Shown: piece after piece, positions 47,488-58,353 of the stretch
Numbering within the stretch: the stretch's first letter is position 1
Layout: each line of letters starts with the position of its first letter
DNA from: Curvularia sp. ZM96
Lineage: Eukaryota > Ascomycota > Dothideomycetes > Pleosporales > Pleosporaceae
Assembly (NCBI GenBank): GCA_022457065.1
Contig: JAJGBQ010000006.1
Location: forward strand, 1 to 64,000
DNA length: 64,000 nt
Reading direction: 5' to 3'
Made by a program: the position numbers and the translations under genes
The notes under the pieces: generated by a model
The model's input: the letters and a program-made list of their open reading frames with translations, nothing else
Told to the model about the DNA's origin: nothing
Databases searched by the model: none

Positions 47488-48775
47488 GATTGAGTTTGAC
47501 AACTTCAGAGGCAGTTGAGGTTCCGGTTGAAGGTCATGCGCGGGCAGAGTGCGTGCGGATGGGTGGGACGTTGGTTGAAGAAGCCTGAGTGACGTGAGAA
47601 TAATGCGAATGAAGAGGCACCCCTTTTGCGTTTGCGTTCGTTTGGGTATATAGCTAGCGATCTGCTTCATCTAAACACGTGAGCCATCGACAATAATATG
47701 TTAAGGCTGGCTGCTCTGCCTCGATAAGACATGGGTGAAGGCTTATCACATGACTAAACCAAATAGTTAAGCGAACAGGTCCAAACTGGACCAGTTTCTC
47801 ATTGGCCACAAGCACATCTAATTATTGATTTCTCTTCCAAGTGGGAAAAGTGCAACTGTCCCTTTAATTTTAGCTAGCTTTCGATCGATAGCCTCACCTT
47901 TCTCCTGCCCTCTCTCCGGAGCTTGTTGGAGGGCGTAGACAGGGAACGCTCCGTGATGTAACTAGGACCTGATGCGCAATGCCTTTCGGCAGAAAATCAG
48001 GAACCGCTACCACAGTTTGTGTCCATCGCCCCTAAGCTGCCCTGACACGGTGCTGCGACGAGAGCGTCAATGTCAGGGGAGGCATGGCTCAAGATGGGGC
48101 CAAACGTAAGCGCCGAGGTGACCGATTTCTGGTCATAGCACGCTCGATGACGTGTGCAGAAGCTAGAAAGCTGGTTCTGGCACTCGCGCGCGTAATGGTG
48201 GATGGCGCATCGGCGGCCAATGACCACCTGCATGGCGTATCGGAACATGTGCTATCGAACGAGGCAGAGAACGTTCCGTCTAATGCCCACAGAATGGCCT
48301 TTCCTGTTATATGGACCTGTTTTGGGCCCAGCGAAGGCGCTGCTGACGTTGCTCGTAAGATAGAAAAACCGGAGGCTGAGCGGGGTAACGTTAATGCTAG
48401 TTAAGTATCGTGTCACACAGGAGACGTTAGTCCAGAAAACCTAACACACTAATTACAGTAGTCCACGGGAAAAGGACGATGGAACTCTAAGTTGGTGCTC
48501 AATTGAGGACGTTGAGAGGCTTGAAAGCAGGAGCCAGAAACCGGAACCGTGCCCCAAGTTCTGGAAGGGAGCCGAAAACGGATTCCAGGCTGCAGAGCGC
48601 CATGGTGGCGTGCAAAAGAACCTGGAAACAGGAGCAAAGCACTCGACCACGGGAAACGCAAACTCGGATCCATCTGACGTACCGTATGTATTGTAGCATC
48701 TGGATCCCGATTTTGGTTCACGCAGACTGGATTAAATGAATCGGCTAGCCAGGTCTCTAAGGAAGCGGCATAATC
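47488..48775. other. Intergenic stretch without a supported gene
   Basis: Frames at 48084-48404 plus and 48449-48793 minus are near chance length, with no motifs. The region is of normal composition. Nothing else was seen. Confidence 0.5.
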
Positions 48776-49039
48776 ATGACTTCCCAGCAGCAATCACAGC
48801 CACTAGCACGCGCAAAGGCACGACGAGCCGCAAACAACAACTACCAGAAGCTATCTAAGACCCTCTACGAAAAATTGGCGAAGCTGTGCCAAGAATACGA
48901 CACAGATATCTACTTCCTAGCCCATCGTAATGGCCGCTTTAACGGATTTGTATCTAAAAATAAAACAGGCCAGCCCTGGCTCCCGCCAGATCAAGACACA
49001 CTTGTAAACTTCCCGTTATTAGCAGCTATCAAGGACTAA
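48776..49039 (+). CDS. Small protein with a possible MADS-like domain, 87 residues
   Basis: The frame starts at ATG 48776. A basic N-terminus (LARAKARRAANNNYQKL) is followed by KTLYEKLAKLCQEYDTDIYFLAHRNGRFNGF, then a WLPPDQDTL phrase and FPLL. The spacing resembles the SRF/MADS-like fold seen in many short fungal proteins (a basic helix, then a LxKLCxxDVYxLxRxNGR strand, then WPP). If correct, it would be a small DNA-binding regulator. It is much shorter than classical MADS proteins, and the match is by eye. No intron is needed. Confidence 0.5.
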   Translation: MTSQQQSQPLARAKARRAANNNYQKLSKTLYEKLAKLCQEYDTDIYFLAHRNGRFNGFVSKNKTGQPWLPPDQDTLVNFPLLAAIKD

Positions 49040-50853
49040 ATCGATTCAAGGACAGAGCATATCCCCCGCCGGTGATAAAGTCGCCGTCAAATTTCCTTCG
49101 AGCTCATTGTGGACGAGCTCAGGACACCTCTTACAAACCGGGTTGTGAAGCGCCATGTAGCCTCAGCCCGTTGGCAAACCTGAATTGTACCATAAACAAA
49201 GCTGCATCTGGCGACCTATCTCCATCAAAGAAGTAGTGAGACATAATGTTAGAATCAACACCTAGCAGTCTAGTGAGCAATGAAATACAAAGCAGTCATT
49301 GATACTCTCATTCTCGCTGCATTGGCTGAAATGTCCAGCCGTCTTCGTTGATGGGACGCTAGACCGCCATAGGCTTAGTGTTGATGAGTGAGAACTTAGA
49401 AGATGAATGATTATTCTCACCACATCACAGCAACTTCGACGGCAATTAAGCTTCAACGCGTCGTTCATGGTGATGTTATCCTTACATTCCGCAAAACATG
49501 TAACTTACCTTAACATAGCTTCACGGCATCAGAGTCAAAGGTGCCTGAAAAGCATTCAAGCCAGCAATAAGTGAGATCACTGAAGTGTGTATACCCATCG
49601 TCCGTCAAGTCTTACTCATATCAGCTACAGTACCACTAGCCTTCCCAAATCACGCGTGCTCTCCTTTTCCTGCATCGCATAGAGTCCAAAAGCTGATCTC
49701 CGTCGTCACTTTCCTCCTTCACTCTCTTCAGAATGCTTCTTTGTCGAAGCGTGAGAAGCCGATCGAACAGAATGCGGGCTGTTCTCTATTTCAGCCGCTC
49801 CAGTTGAATCGTCGGAATCATTTGCAGCGAACTAGTATACTCAGCAATAGATCGCATCAGTCTAGCATCGATATACACACCATGTCTTGGTATAGCGTCG
49901 GATCTTCGACGGTATCTTGAGAACCCATCTTGAGGAGGCAGAGGAGTTTATAGGGTTTTAAAGGGAGGATATTCTGGGAAGTGGAGGAGTGATTCATCTC
50001 AGAGACTCAAGGCAAGAGGCCCCTTTATATTCCGCTTTTTACTGCTCAGCTGATGTCTAGCATTATCTGCACCCCAGGGTTTCGGTTTCAGAGAAGTAAT
50101 GGACATGTTACCTTGCTTGCCCGCTCGTGTACGGCCTGCGATAGTGCACGGTACTCAGGGCTGTGCAACGTCAGTCCCTCTCCCTCTCATGGATAAGGTC
50201 CATGCAGCACTGCCGAATCCCTTGTACTTATGGTTTCCTCCGTGTTAGTTTCCTACTACTTTGTAAGCCTGAACCCTTATTAATTGCTTCATGGGCTATG
50301 AAGACTTCACCAATCGGTAATTGCTGTGTTCTTGCGTATAGAAATTGTACAGGCCTATCCGACGTTGGAAAGTATGTCACTCAAGCAATTGGCCATGGCA
50401 ATTCCCTTCTGCAGCAGTCAATGGACAGCGCCAGCTACGCCACTAACGGGCATCATGATGCCGCCGGCGCTCCAGTTTGGCAATAGGGAACCCGGTAACA
50501 TTCCTGGTTTGCTGTATCCCCTGGCATTGCAGGAGCAGTGGTTTCCAAATTTCATCAAAGCTTATAGGAAACGCGGCCAGCCCGACTACGGATTCATGCG
50601 GCGTTACTATGTGCGGCTTCAAGGGGAAGCTGTCTTCCTAGAGGGTGGGGTGGGGTCAGGCGCAACGCAGGTGAGGCACCGCAGTACACTGCACAGCCTT
50701 TCCCGTTCTTTCACTCCTATGAACAATCATACCAGGTAGCCCTGAGACATCAGGTATGCCTCGTTCATGCGATACGCCTGTTGGCGCCGGGCCTCGAACA
50801 CTTACAGTGAACATGCTCGGCAAGTGAGGCATATTAATCCCCGAATCTAGTAT
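49040..50853. other. Long stretch without a firm gene; possible exon near 50330-50650
   Basis: Most frames are short and unremarkable. The plus frame covering about 50326-50650 has protein-like composition (SLKQLAMAIPFCSSQW, NIPGLLYPLALQEQW, FIKAYRKRGQPDYGFM) and could be an upstream exon of the membrane protein gene that follows or a separate small gene. No start or splice choice is convincing. Confidence 0.4.
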
Positions 50854-51866
50854 ATGAGCGGTTCTCTTCCCATACAGATGCTGCACAGATCCTCTTTCTT
50901 CGATATGACTTCGTTCCTTATCAGCTTTACTCCTTGCTTTTCTATTGGGCTCCTGCTGAGCGTGGTGCTCATATATCGCGATGTCCAGCCTCACAAACCG
51001 AACAGGATAAACGAGAGGTTAGGGCATCCCTACTTCTGGGAGAGAATTCTGTCTGCTCTCCTCGGCATTTGTCAAGCAGGTTTGTCAGTAGCTGGTATAA
51101 CTGCAATTGTGTTCGCGCTTCGCTCGAAAGGCGAGATGTATTGGGTCGACATAGCTGTACGATGCAATCTCCAGCTTCTCGCTGGCACAAATGTAAGAAA
51201 ACCCAAGTAAACTCTTCGGACTTGCTGATTTATGGAATGACCAGCTCGCCCGGATCCTGCGTGTTTTGATGTTTCCCCGCTGGGCCATATGGTTGGCAAA
51301 CATGGGCACCATCTTGACGGCGCCGAATATCGTTTATCCTCCGAGGTAAGAAATGCGACTTCAACTTTCCTATTCTTCTAAGCAAAACAGGGGCAGCAAT
51401 AATTGCTGTGCTTACGACTCGGAACCACTTTATCTCCTTGCAGTAGCATCACTCCTATCCTCAGCAATTTCACGTGGTCGGCTAGAAGATCATGAGAGTT
51501 CAGGGTCGGAACAAGACAGCTTGGGATATAAGCGATTGCTAACCGTTTTCATCATCACAAACGCAACTGCCGGATTATGCCAGCTGTGTGGAGCCATCGT
51601 CATTTACAGTATATCGCTCGTCGGGAGTGAGATGGAAACTAGCCTATGCCAAGGAATTTATCTGGTAGGTCCTGATCATCGTTGTTGCGCAATCTGACCG
51701 CGGACAGGCTTGTACAGTGTCACAGTTGCTGTGTCCTCTCGCTTTCTGCTTAGCTGCAATTAAGCGCCGAATCATCGAACCTTTCAAATCTCTGATGCGC
51801 AAAGTACAATCAGCAAATACGAGTGGTGGCAATATTGAGGGTGCAATGAGATTGGACAGCCTATAG
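50854..51866 (+). CDS. Putative six-helix membrane protein, four exons
   Basis: I assemble exons 50854-51192, 51245-51345, 51397-51664 and 51708-51866, with introns of 52, 51 and 43 nt, GT-AG ends and matching phases, giving 288 residues. Hydrophobic segments are FLISFTPCFSIGLLLSVVLI, ILSALLGICQAGLSVAGITA, the MFPRWAIWLANMGTIL region, LYLLAVASLLSSAI, LLTVFIITNATAGLCQLCGA and CTVSQLLCPLAFCLAAI, so about six membrane spans are likely. A basic cytosolic-type tail follows (IKRRIIEPFKSLMRK). A start at ATG 50905 is equally possible, and an upstream exon cannot be excluded. The acceptor of the second intron has two options, of which only the one used keeps the frame open. Family and function unknown. 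Confidence 0.55.
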
Positions 51867-52802
51867 AACGTTGCGAATTTCGCACGAAGACAGGCGCAGG
51901 GGCTTGGGAAGGCCTTTGCAGTCGACATGGCGGAGTGATATAAACTCAAGCTTGATCTCAGCCCGGTTCCTTTTGACATCAGTGACGGGCTGAGAAAGCG
52001 TTCAGAAATGGAGGGAGGAGGGGAGGGAGGAGGAGGGGTTGGCAGAAATCACACCGAGCTTTGATGGAAGAGTACTACAAGGCCTATCACGTCGGCATAA
52101 TTCAGTATGGAGCCAACAATCACCCTTGGAACCTACCCAGCTATTGCGTCTCGCCTCAAGAGTGGCGGTGTTGCATGATGTCGGAACAGATTCGTGCATA
52201 AACTTCACACTGCTCGATGAAAGAGACTCCATCACTCACACGCCATGGCGTTAAGACATTCACGTCGATGACGGCTGTCTGCCTTGTGGATCAGACTCGC
52301 TGAGCCTTTCATTCGACTAGGAAACACTATCGCAAGCTGCGCATTAACATCGACCTGCACGAGCGGAACAGCTTCCACAACTCGTACGTCATGGTGGCAG
52401 GACATTCATGCAGATGAAGGGTGTCTGACTTGTAAGCAGACTCATCTGCTCTCTCATTCGATCAAGAACAGTCTGGCAGGAGCTGTTCGAGTCACTAGCG
52501 GCATAAAAATCATGCACACGACGTCCAAAGCCGCCCTGGGCACATGATGTGGTAGGATGGGAATGTCTGATTCGACCGATGAAGAATAGTGATGGAAGCA
52601 AGACCGCAGCCATGTCTCACTACACCTGAAGAGGCCACTGGTGGAGCATTGAAGCGCTTCCTGTTGCCTTGACAGGGACCACGGCGTGGTAGCAGAGGTG
52701 GATGGAACAGTTTTAGCTCCACAAATAGATCAGCAACGGCACGTATCCACAGGTGTACTACAGTATAAAGCCAGCGCCCTTCCTGCGTTTTGTCCGTACA
52801 AC
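51867..52802. other. Intergenic stretch without a supported gene
   Basis: It contains a short GGAGGGA-rich patch (52008-52038) and frames of chance length. Two related phrases (CATTCGACTAGGAA/CATTCGATCAAGAA with ACTCGCTGAG/ACTCATCTGC nearby) at about 52280-52325 and 52435-52470 hint at a diverged duplication of about 150 bp. The upstream frame at 52686 continues into the next gene but is probably 5' UTR. Confidence 0.45.
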
Positions 52803-54719
52803 ATGAATCCACAAGACTGGACCGCTTCCTTCACTCCAGGGTTTGACGACTTGGACACCTTCCTTCAAATGGAGGTACACAGATGGACCTGCGGTCCTAC
52901 TAACACACTCGACTCTGTAAGTCTCCATCAATTGCCGTGATCTGATGTTGCTAACGTTCGAATGAAGAGCATGTTTTTTCAGTCAGAATTCCAAGCAGAC
53001 GACCCGAAGATAGGCTGCACGCCGGGGCAAATCTCCCTAGCCGAAACTCTCGGAATCGCAGAACTCAGGAAGGAACCTAGAGTGATGCTTACTTTGTCCG
53101 ACATCTCCGCCATTTCCTTACCGCCACAAGCCGGAGAGTCGGGTCGGACATCGTCACTCCAGGCTTTCATGCCCGGCCACCAGGACGTCCAAGCGATTTC
53201 GCAAGAATCTCTCAGTCTCTCTACCACCTATGTCATTGCGAACTTCGAGCCAGCGGAAATGAAGCAAGAAGTTGGCGACCTTGGGCCGAAGAACAAGATG
53301 GGAATGGTATGCGAGCAGCACTCCTACGTGGAGAAGCTTAGCACATTCAGAAGCAACAACGAAGTCATTGCCGAGGAAACTCAAATGACAAATTCTTCCC
53401 TTGAAGATCAAGCCATGGATAGCGCGAAAGATGACCCAGCTACAGAACTATGCCAGCCAGCAACCCCCAAGTGTGTTCTTGAGCAAGCCGCAGGCCAAGG
53501 CCCTGATTTAGGAAGTCCCACATTTCCATCCCTTCGAGAACAACTTATTGGTTGGGAGGCCGACAAACATGGGGTCAACATGGCCGCTGACCAGCTACAA
53601 GAGGCACAAGCAGAGTCCAAGGCCCCCGAGGATGCCAACCAGCCAGTAGAAACACTTACCTGTTCTCTAAACCGTAGGGAGGCGGGAAGGCCATCCGAGC
53701 CACCCGTAAGCCGTGCGAATAGTGGGCAGATTGAGCAACCACGCCCATGTTTGAGCCTTGCAGACAGCGGGAAGGCCGACCTGGTACAGAAGCCACCTGC
53801 AACCCCTTCAGACGATGAGAAGGCTGAGCAGCCCCGCAAGCTACTTGTGAGCCTCGCGGACGATGAGGAGCCTGACCAGGCACATGCGCCATCTACGACC
53901 GATGCAGATGATGGGAAGAAGCACAGGACGTCAGAAGCATTGCGAGCGCTCAGTCAGGAGGATGCGAAAGTGGTGACTTCCTCCGCGCCTTTGGTGTCTT
54001 TATCGACTGAGAACCAACGTGCCGAGAGCACTGGCGCAAGCAAGATGGCTCTCAATGTCAGTCTCTTGAAACGAGTAAATACTTCTGATCCAGTTTCGAC
54101 AGAGGTTGCACCGGAACCTGTCCTTCCCAAACGACCTGCGCCCTTGACACCTAAAACTATCATTCGAGGTGGTAGTCTCGATGAACCGATCGTTATCGAT
54201 GCATCTGATGACGAACAGGGAAAGGAGGATTTAGACAATTTAGGGCACATGAAACGCCTCTCAGCATCACGCCGTGTTCGATCTAGAGCACAGCAAGCTG
54301 ATGGAGTTGTCTTGTGGACCGACCCAAAAATTGAGGAAGAATTCTTGGGCAAAACGAGAGCCATCTGGTACCACATCCAGTCGCAGTGGATGGAAGTGCG
54401 ACAATTGCCCGGCTTAGAAGGTATGCTGAAGGTTGCGCAATACAACAACTTCATCAACACAATAGCTAGCAACTCAGTCGAAAACGGTATGCTGGCCCAC
54501 GACGATGTCATCATGCTGCGCGATCGCTACAAGCGAGTGGCAAATCAGGCCCTGTCCAAGCTTTCGTCTAGGAGCGACCGCAACCTTGTGCGCAATTTGA
54601 GGAGATCTATGAACCGATTTCACGACAATTCACAAATGGTGAAACTCATTACGGATCACCCTATGAGGGATGAGGAGAAGGACGTCGACTACAGGCCTGT
54701 CAAACGTCGTAGATCTTGA
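52803..54719 (+). CDS. Putative nuclear protein with a SUMO-interacting motif, two exons
   Basis: Exon 1 (52803-52916, MNPQDWTASFTPGF) and exon 2 (52968-54719) flank a 51-nt intron with donor GTAAGT, branch GCTAAC and acceptor GAAG. The product is about 621 residues. The middle is disordered and holds three or four imperfect repeats around SLADSGKAD, PSDDEKAEQPRK and SLADDEEPDQ (about 285-345). A hydrophobic core followed by acids, PIVIDASDDEQ (about 445-455), is a classical SUMO-interacting motif. The C-terminal ~130 residues look folded (KTRAIWYHIQSQWMEV, LVRNLRRSMNRF), and the end PVKRRRS is a likely nuclear localisation signal. This fits a chromatin- or SUMO-linked nuclear factor, by inference only. 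No named family is recognised. Confidence 0.75.
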
Positions 54720-54961
54720 CGTTCGACGTTGAAGTTGGGTTGTAGTGACATGCAGACGAAGGAACCGCAATGGCGAAGGTGTATATACAGGAGTCATGAT
54801 AGTCCCGGGGGGACTCCTTGCTTGGTATCATTTTTGCACGGTTTACATCGTTGTGAATCGACTGGTCTTGCAATCGCATGTTCACTTTGATAGGCCAAAT
54901 ATAGAGTGGCCATGATCTGGACTCATTTCGATATAACTTAGACTCATTTCGTTACTACTCA

Positions 54962-55056
54962 GGATGACCACTTGGGATGACCACTTGGGATGACCACTCG
55001 GGATGACCACTCGGGATGGCTCCACTCGGGATGACCACTCGGGATGGCTCCACTCG
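54962..55056. repeat. 13-bp minisatellite (GGATGACCACTYG)
   Basis: There are seven units in a row. Five are GGATGACCACTTG or GGATGACCACTCG, and two are the 15-bp variant GGATGGCTCCACTCG. The variants alternate at the right end, as if a two-unit block had duplicated. A small transposon-like inverted-repeat element starts 24 bp to the right. Confidence 0.9.
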
Positions 55057-55079
55057 TAATAGAACCGTACGATGATCGT

Positions 55080-55270
55080 AGTCATTAGCGATTGCGGCTT
55101 CACCCCTACACGCAGCTGCGCAACGGCTTTGCACAACCCCACCTTCCGTGTATGGCTTAGCATTAGGTGTCCGCTGCAAAACAGTCGATATGGTTGGTCG
55201 GTCGTCGATCTAACGATAACCGATTTTGTGAATGCTACGCGCAGGGGTGAAGCCGCAATCGCTAGCGACT
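55080..55270. mobile_element. MITE-like element, 191 bp with 28-bp inverted ends
   Basis: The ends at 55080-55107 and 55243-55270 are inverted copies with two mismatches and share TAGCGATTGCGGCTTCACCC. There is no coding capacity. The target duplication is unclear: GT lies on both sides. The autonomous partner family is not identified; the long GC-rich inverted ends would suit a non-autonomous cut-and-paste element. Confidence 0.75.
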
Positions 55271-56278
55271 GTAACTTCTGTAACTTGAGCGGCAGCACAG
55301 CACAGCACAGTACTGTAGATCTGAGATTGTAGGAAGGGCTGGGAAAAGCGAGACGGATACGGCACACGAGCATCTGCTGGTGCCAGTATGACATCTGGAT
55401 GGATGGATTCCTACTCGGTTTCAGCCGCAATTTTGCAGCTTTGCCCGGGTGCGCAGGTTTGGCGAGCAGCCGACGCTTTGCCGAACGAATCAGTATGCCA
55501 AAAAGGCAGCACGTGCTAACTGATGCAAATGATTTAGGCAGAGTTAGTAGCTAGAGTCCTGCAATTAAACACAGTACAAATTAAACATAGTACAACACAT
55601 AGAGTTGCCGGTACAAAAACTATAGCCTATCTTCCGCCGGGCTAGTGTGGTCCGTACCGGATGCGCTTGCTTCTTGGCTGGTGACCTCCACTTCATCCTA
55701 GGCACAATCCTATCTAGTCTAGCGTGGGTAGCCAAGACACCTCTGAACTCTCTTGGCTACCTACGCTAGACCAGATAGGGCTATGTCTAGGATGAAGTAG
55801 AGATCAAAAAGGTCTTCGCCGCTAAGGATCGATTCGTTCTATGTGAAAATTTCTGGTCTAGGGACGGAACGTTAGACTAGAGCTATAGACGACACGTTTA
55901 GAAAATCATTCTTAAAAGCTCACTAACTCTGTAGTGTCTCTTTAAGCTCATTCATAGCTTTCATCTCCCTCTCCGTAGTCATGTTCCTACTAGTTAGAGA
56001 TCTTTCTATTCCTCGCAATCCGCACACGCCTCCCTAATCTCTAGTAAGCTCGCCACGTTCTCTCTACCATTATACCGATTGCCACAGTTAAATTTTATCC
56101 ACACTGATCTAGAGCTTAACCTACGCGCCTTCGTGCTTGCTTACGGATGCGCTTCCTGTCTGCTGATAACGCTCGCTTGTTCTGTAAATAGCTTCTTTAG
56201 GCTTAGCGTAACAAGCAGAAGCACTTTGAAGTGTCGTGCTTGTTACGCTAGTCTTTTTCTAGTTAGGAGAGAACTTTG
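55271..56278. other. Repeat-rich intergenic stretch without a gene
   Basis: It holds a 54-bp-arm hairpin (55683-55805, listed separately), a small TTAAACA/AGTACAA duplication near 55565-55595, and an imperfect palindrome with 14-bp arms TAGCGTAACAAGCA at 56204-56217 and its complement at 56237-56250. Composition turns AT-rich after 55800 with mild C-to-T-like decay. Confidence 0.5.
55683..55805. repeat. Long hairpin, 54-bp arms around a 15-bp loop
   Basis: Arm 55683-55736 pairs with arm 55752-55805 with a few mismatches, several of which are C/T or G/A differences. The arms share CTTCATCCTAG and CTAGCGT...TAGCCAAG. It may be a foldback-type MITE or a remnant of a head-to-head duplication. 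Confidence 0.85.
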
Positions 56279-56404
56279 CCGTGCATCCCTTCGTGACGGA
56301 CATCCAGTGTGCCAGAACTGATCAATCAGTTCACTTAAATCACAAACTTCTTGCAATTGGTCAGTTCCAGCATACTTGGATGTCCGTCACGGAGGGACGC
56401 ACGT
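56279..56404. mobile_element. MITE with ACGTGCGTCCC-type ends, 126 bp
   Basis: The left end reads CCGTGCATCCC and the right end, reversed, ACGTGCGTCCC. The inverted arms extend about 40 bp, including GTGACGGACATCCA. TA follows on the right, and TG (a possible mutated TA) precedes on the left. Its termini resemble those at 57475 and 62311, so it may be a relative of that family. No coding capacity. Confidence 0.75.
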
Positions 56405-56593
56405 TACAACCTCTTATATACTAGTTAAGCGCTTGCACCACGGAGCGCAGCCCCTTACATACTGCATCTTTCAAAAATGTGCGCGGGTTATGTCCTGTCT
56501 CTCTACAGCGCTTGCCGGAAGTCTGGATAAAAGGCGTCCCGCTACGCAGGGAATGATATTAGATAGCAAAGCTATAATACACTTTCGCTAAGA

Positions 56594-56965
56594 CTACAAT
56601 AACGTATATGATAACCGCCGTTTGGTTATAAATCTACTTCTTTGGTCCCACGTCTTTTGTATTGCTTGAACTGTGTCTGCTTTTAAGCTCTCCAAACTTT
56701 CGACTGAGGATGTGCTCCCGCTCTCAGGTCTTTCCATCATTGCATTCTCTCGCTCTGCTAGTTTTAATAGCAGCTGCCTTTGCACTTCCAAGCTTCCCTC
56801 AATGTCATGTATATTATGCTGATCATTTCTGGTGAAACGCTTTCCGACATGACCCTTGTCATTGAATACTCTGCCTTGATACCTCTCCTGTTCTCTCTGG
56901 CGAGAATGGCTATTCTCTTTGATGAAATCTTGGAGAGTCTTCTCGGGTCTCCAGGCTATAGGCAT
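56594..56965 (-). CDS. Hypothetical charged protein, 123 residues
   Basis: An ATG-initiated frame encodes a strongly charged, probably helical protein (EKTLQDFIKENSHSRQREQE, VQRQLLLKLAERENAMMER) with a Ser-rich link and no membrane segment. It lies between two MITE-like elements in mildly AT-rich sequence. It could be a real small gene, a final exon, or a remnant. No family is recognised. Confidence 0.35.
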   Translation of the reverse strand: MPIAWRPEKTLQDFIKENSHSRQREQERYQGRVFNDKGHVGKRFTRNDQHNIHDIEGSLEVQRQLLLKLAERENAMMERPESGSTSSVESLESLKADTVQAIQKTWDQRSRFITKRRLSYTLL

Positions 56966-57474
56966 GTTTAGACACTTTAAATTAGGTAGGCACAGACTAT
57001 CAATAAATACTCGAAATTATAGCGATAAGTCTTCGCAAATTGCGTTAAGTTTGTTATTTACTCTAACCTACGCTTATATATAGGTATGAATTCACGAGAT
57101 GACTCATGTTAGAATGAAGCTAACTAGATATAGCTTTGAATTTAGCATCGGTCTAAGTACTAAGAGTAGCAAGCAAGTGGGTCGCAGAACTACCCTATGC
57201 CCCTTTGCAGATGGTCAGAAATGTCTGCAATATAATGCCTAGCATGTATGTAATTAACTGATGCTATATGAAATTCGCTGGGCAAAAATGCATATAGTAT
57301 ATGGTTAGCACCAAAGCATCTATAAACCTGCTCTGACAAGAATTAGTTCGACTCACGACGATTTTTCTTCCCAACACCCCGCAATTTGCTACCTATCTCT
57401 TCACAATATAGGCAGCGTCGTTTCTGCTCGCTCACTTCTGGCACGCAAAGATATCCTAACAAATTTATTAGTTA

Positions 57475-57616
57475 AAGTCCGTCCCTGTGTGATGAAACAA
57501 CCCGTGAGCTGAAAATGACCAATCGGATCACAAGGGCCGTAGAGAAGTCTATGATCCTTGCGATCCGATTGGTCATTTTTGGCACCTGGGATTTTTCATC
57601 ACATCGGGACGGACGT
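57475..57616. mobile_element. MITE with AMGTCC ends and TA duplication, 142 bp
   Basis: The left end is AAGTCCGTCCC and the right end, reversed, ACGTCCGTCCC. TA lies outside both ends (57473-57474 and 57617-57618). Inverted arms run about 60 bp and share GTGATGAAA and AAATGACCAATCGGATC, so almost the whole element is a palindrome. The size is identical to the element at 62311. Confidence 0.85.
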
Positions 57617-58353
57617 TACCTCAGTACTTGCTTACACCCTGAAAATCAAGGATAAGAAGAAGACAGTGCGTAACAGACTCCGTGTAATGACTGGGATAGG
57701 ATGCCAAAAGGCCAGATGTTAACAAACAATCAGGCATGACATTCTAGCTTAAGAATCGCCCTATATACCTGCCAAAGCACGATAGAGTGCTAATAACTTT
57801 TAGTTGTTTTGATAGTACATTGGACCGTGAAAACCCCTACATATTTCTGGTGCCATGCTGTATTATGACGCTTGCTTCCAGCTGTCTTGGCATTGCGGCA
57901 CAATATTGGAAATTAGGAATAGAATTGTAACGCTAGTATAAACTTGCTGATCTATATAAAGAGTCTTGTGCTATTATCTTGTGTTCATACATACCACGAA
58001 TTAGAAGATTGTTACTCGAAAACATTATGCGCGCCATATATCTCGTGAGTTAAATAATAATAGTAATACCCTTTCTAACAAGAGGCAGGAGTTTGCTGCT
58101 AATGAGCCGCTTCTAGATCAGACCCAGGCTGAAATGAGAGAAGAAGAGGTACGATGAGTAGCTCAACTAAGATTCTGCTAACTCTTAGCAGCTTATCTCG
58201 ACTGCAAAAGCTTTTCTGTGCCTACTCGCAAGGGCGGAACCTGAGTATCTAGAATATATCTGACCAAAGCTTCTACCACACAGGCTTTCTTTTGATCGCG
58301 CTTCGAATTTCTCTACACAAGCTACACAGTCTGGGCGCCTGTTGCATCCAGCC
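57617..58353. other. Intergenic stretch without a supported gene
   Basis: The sequence is moderately AT-rich. No domain, repeat or RNA gene was recognised. It probably includes the promoter and perhaps an upstream exon of the next gene. Confidence 0.45.

Noticed and set aside
54962..55056. CRISPR-like array
   Set aside because: Units are contiguous 13-15 bp repeats without spacers; a minisatellite.
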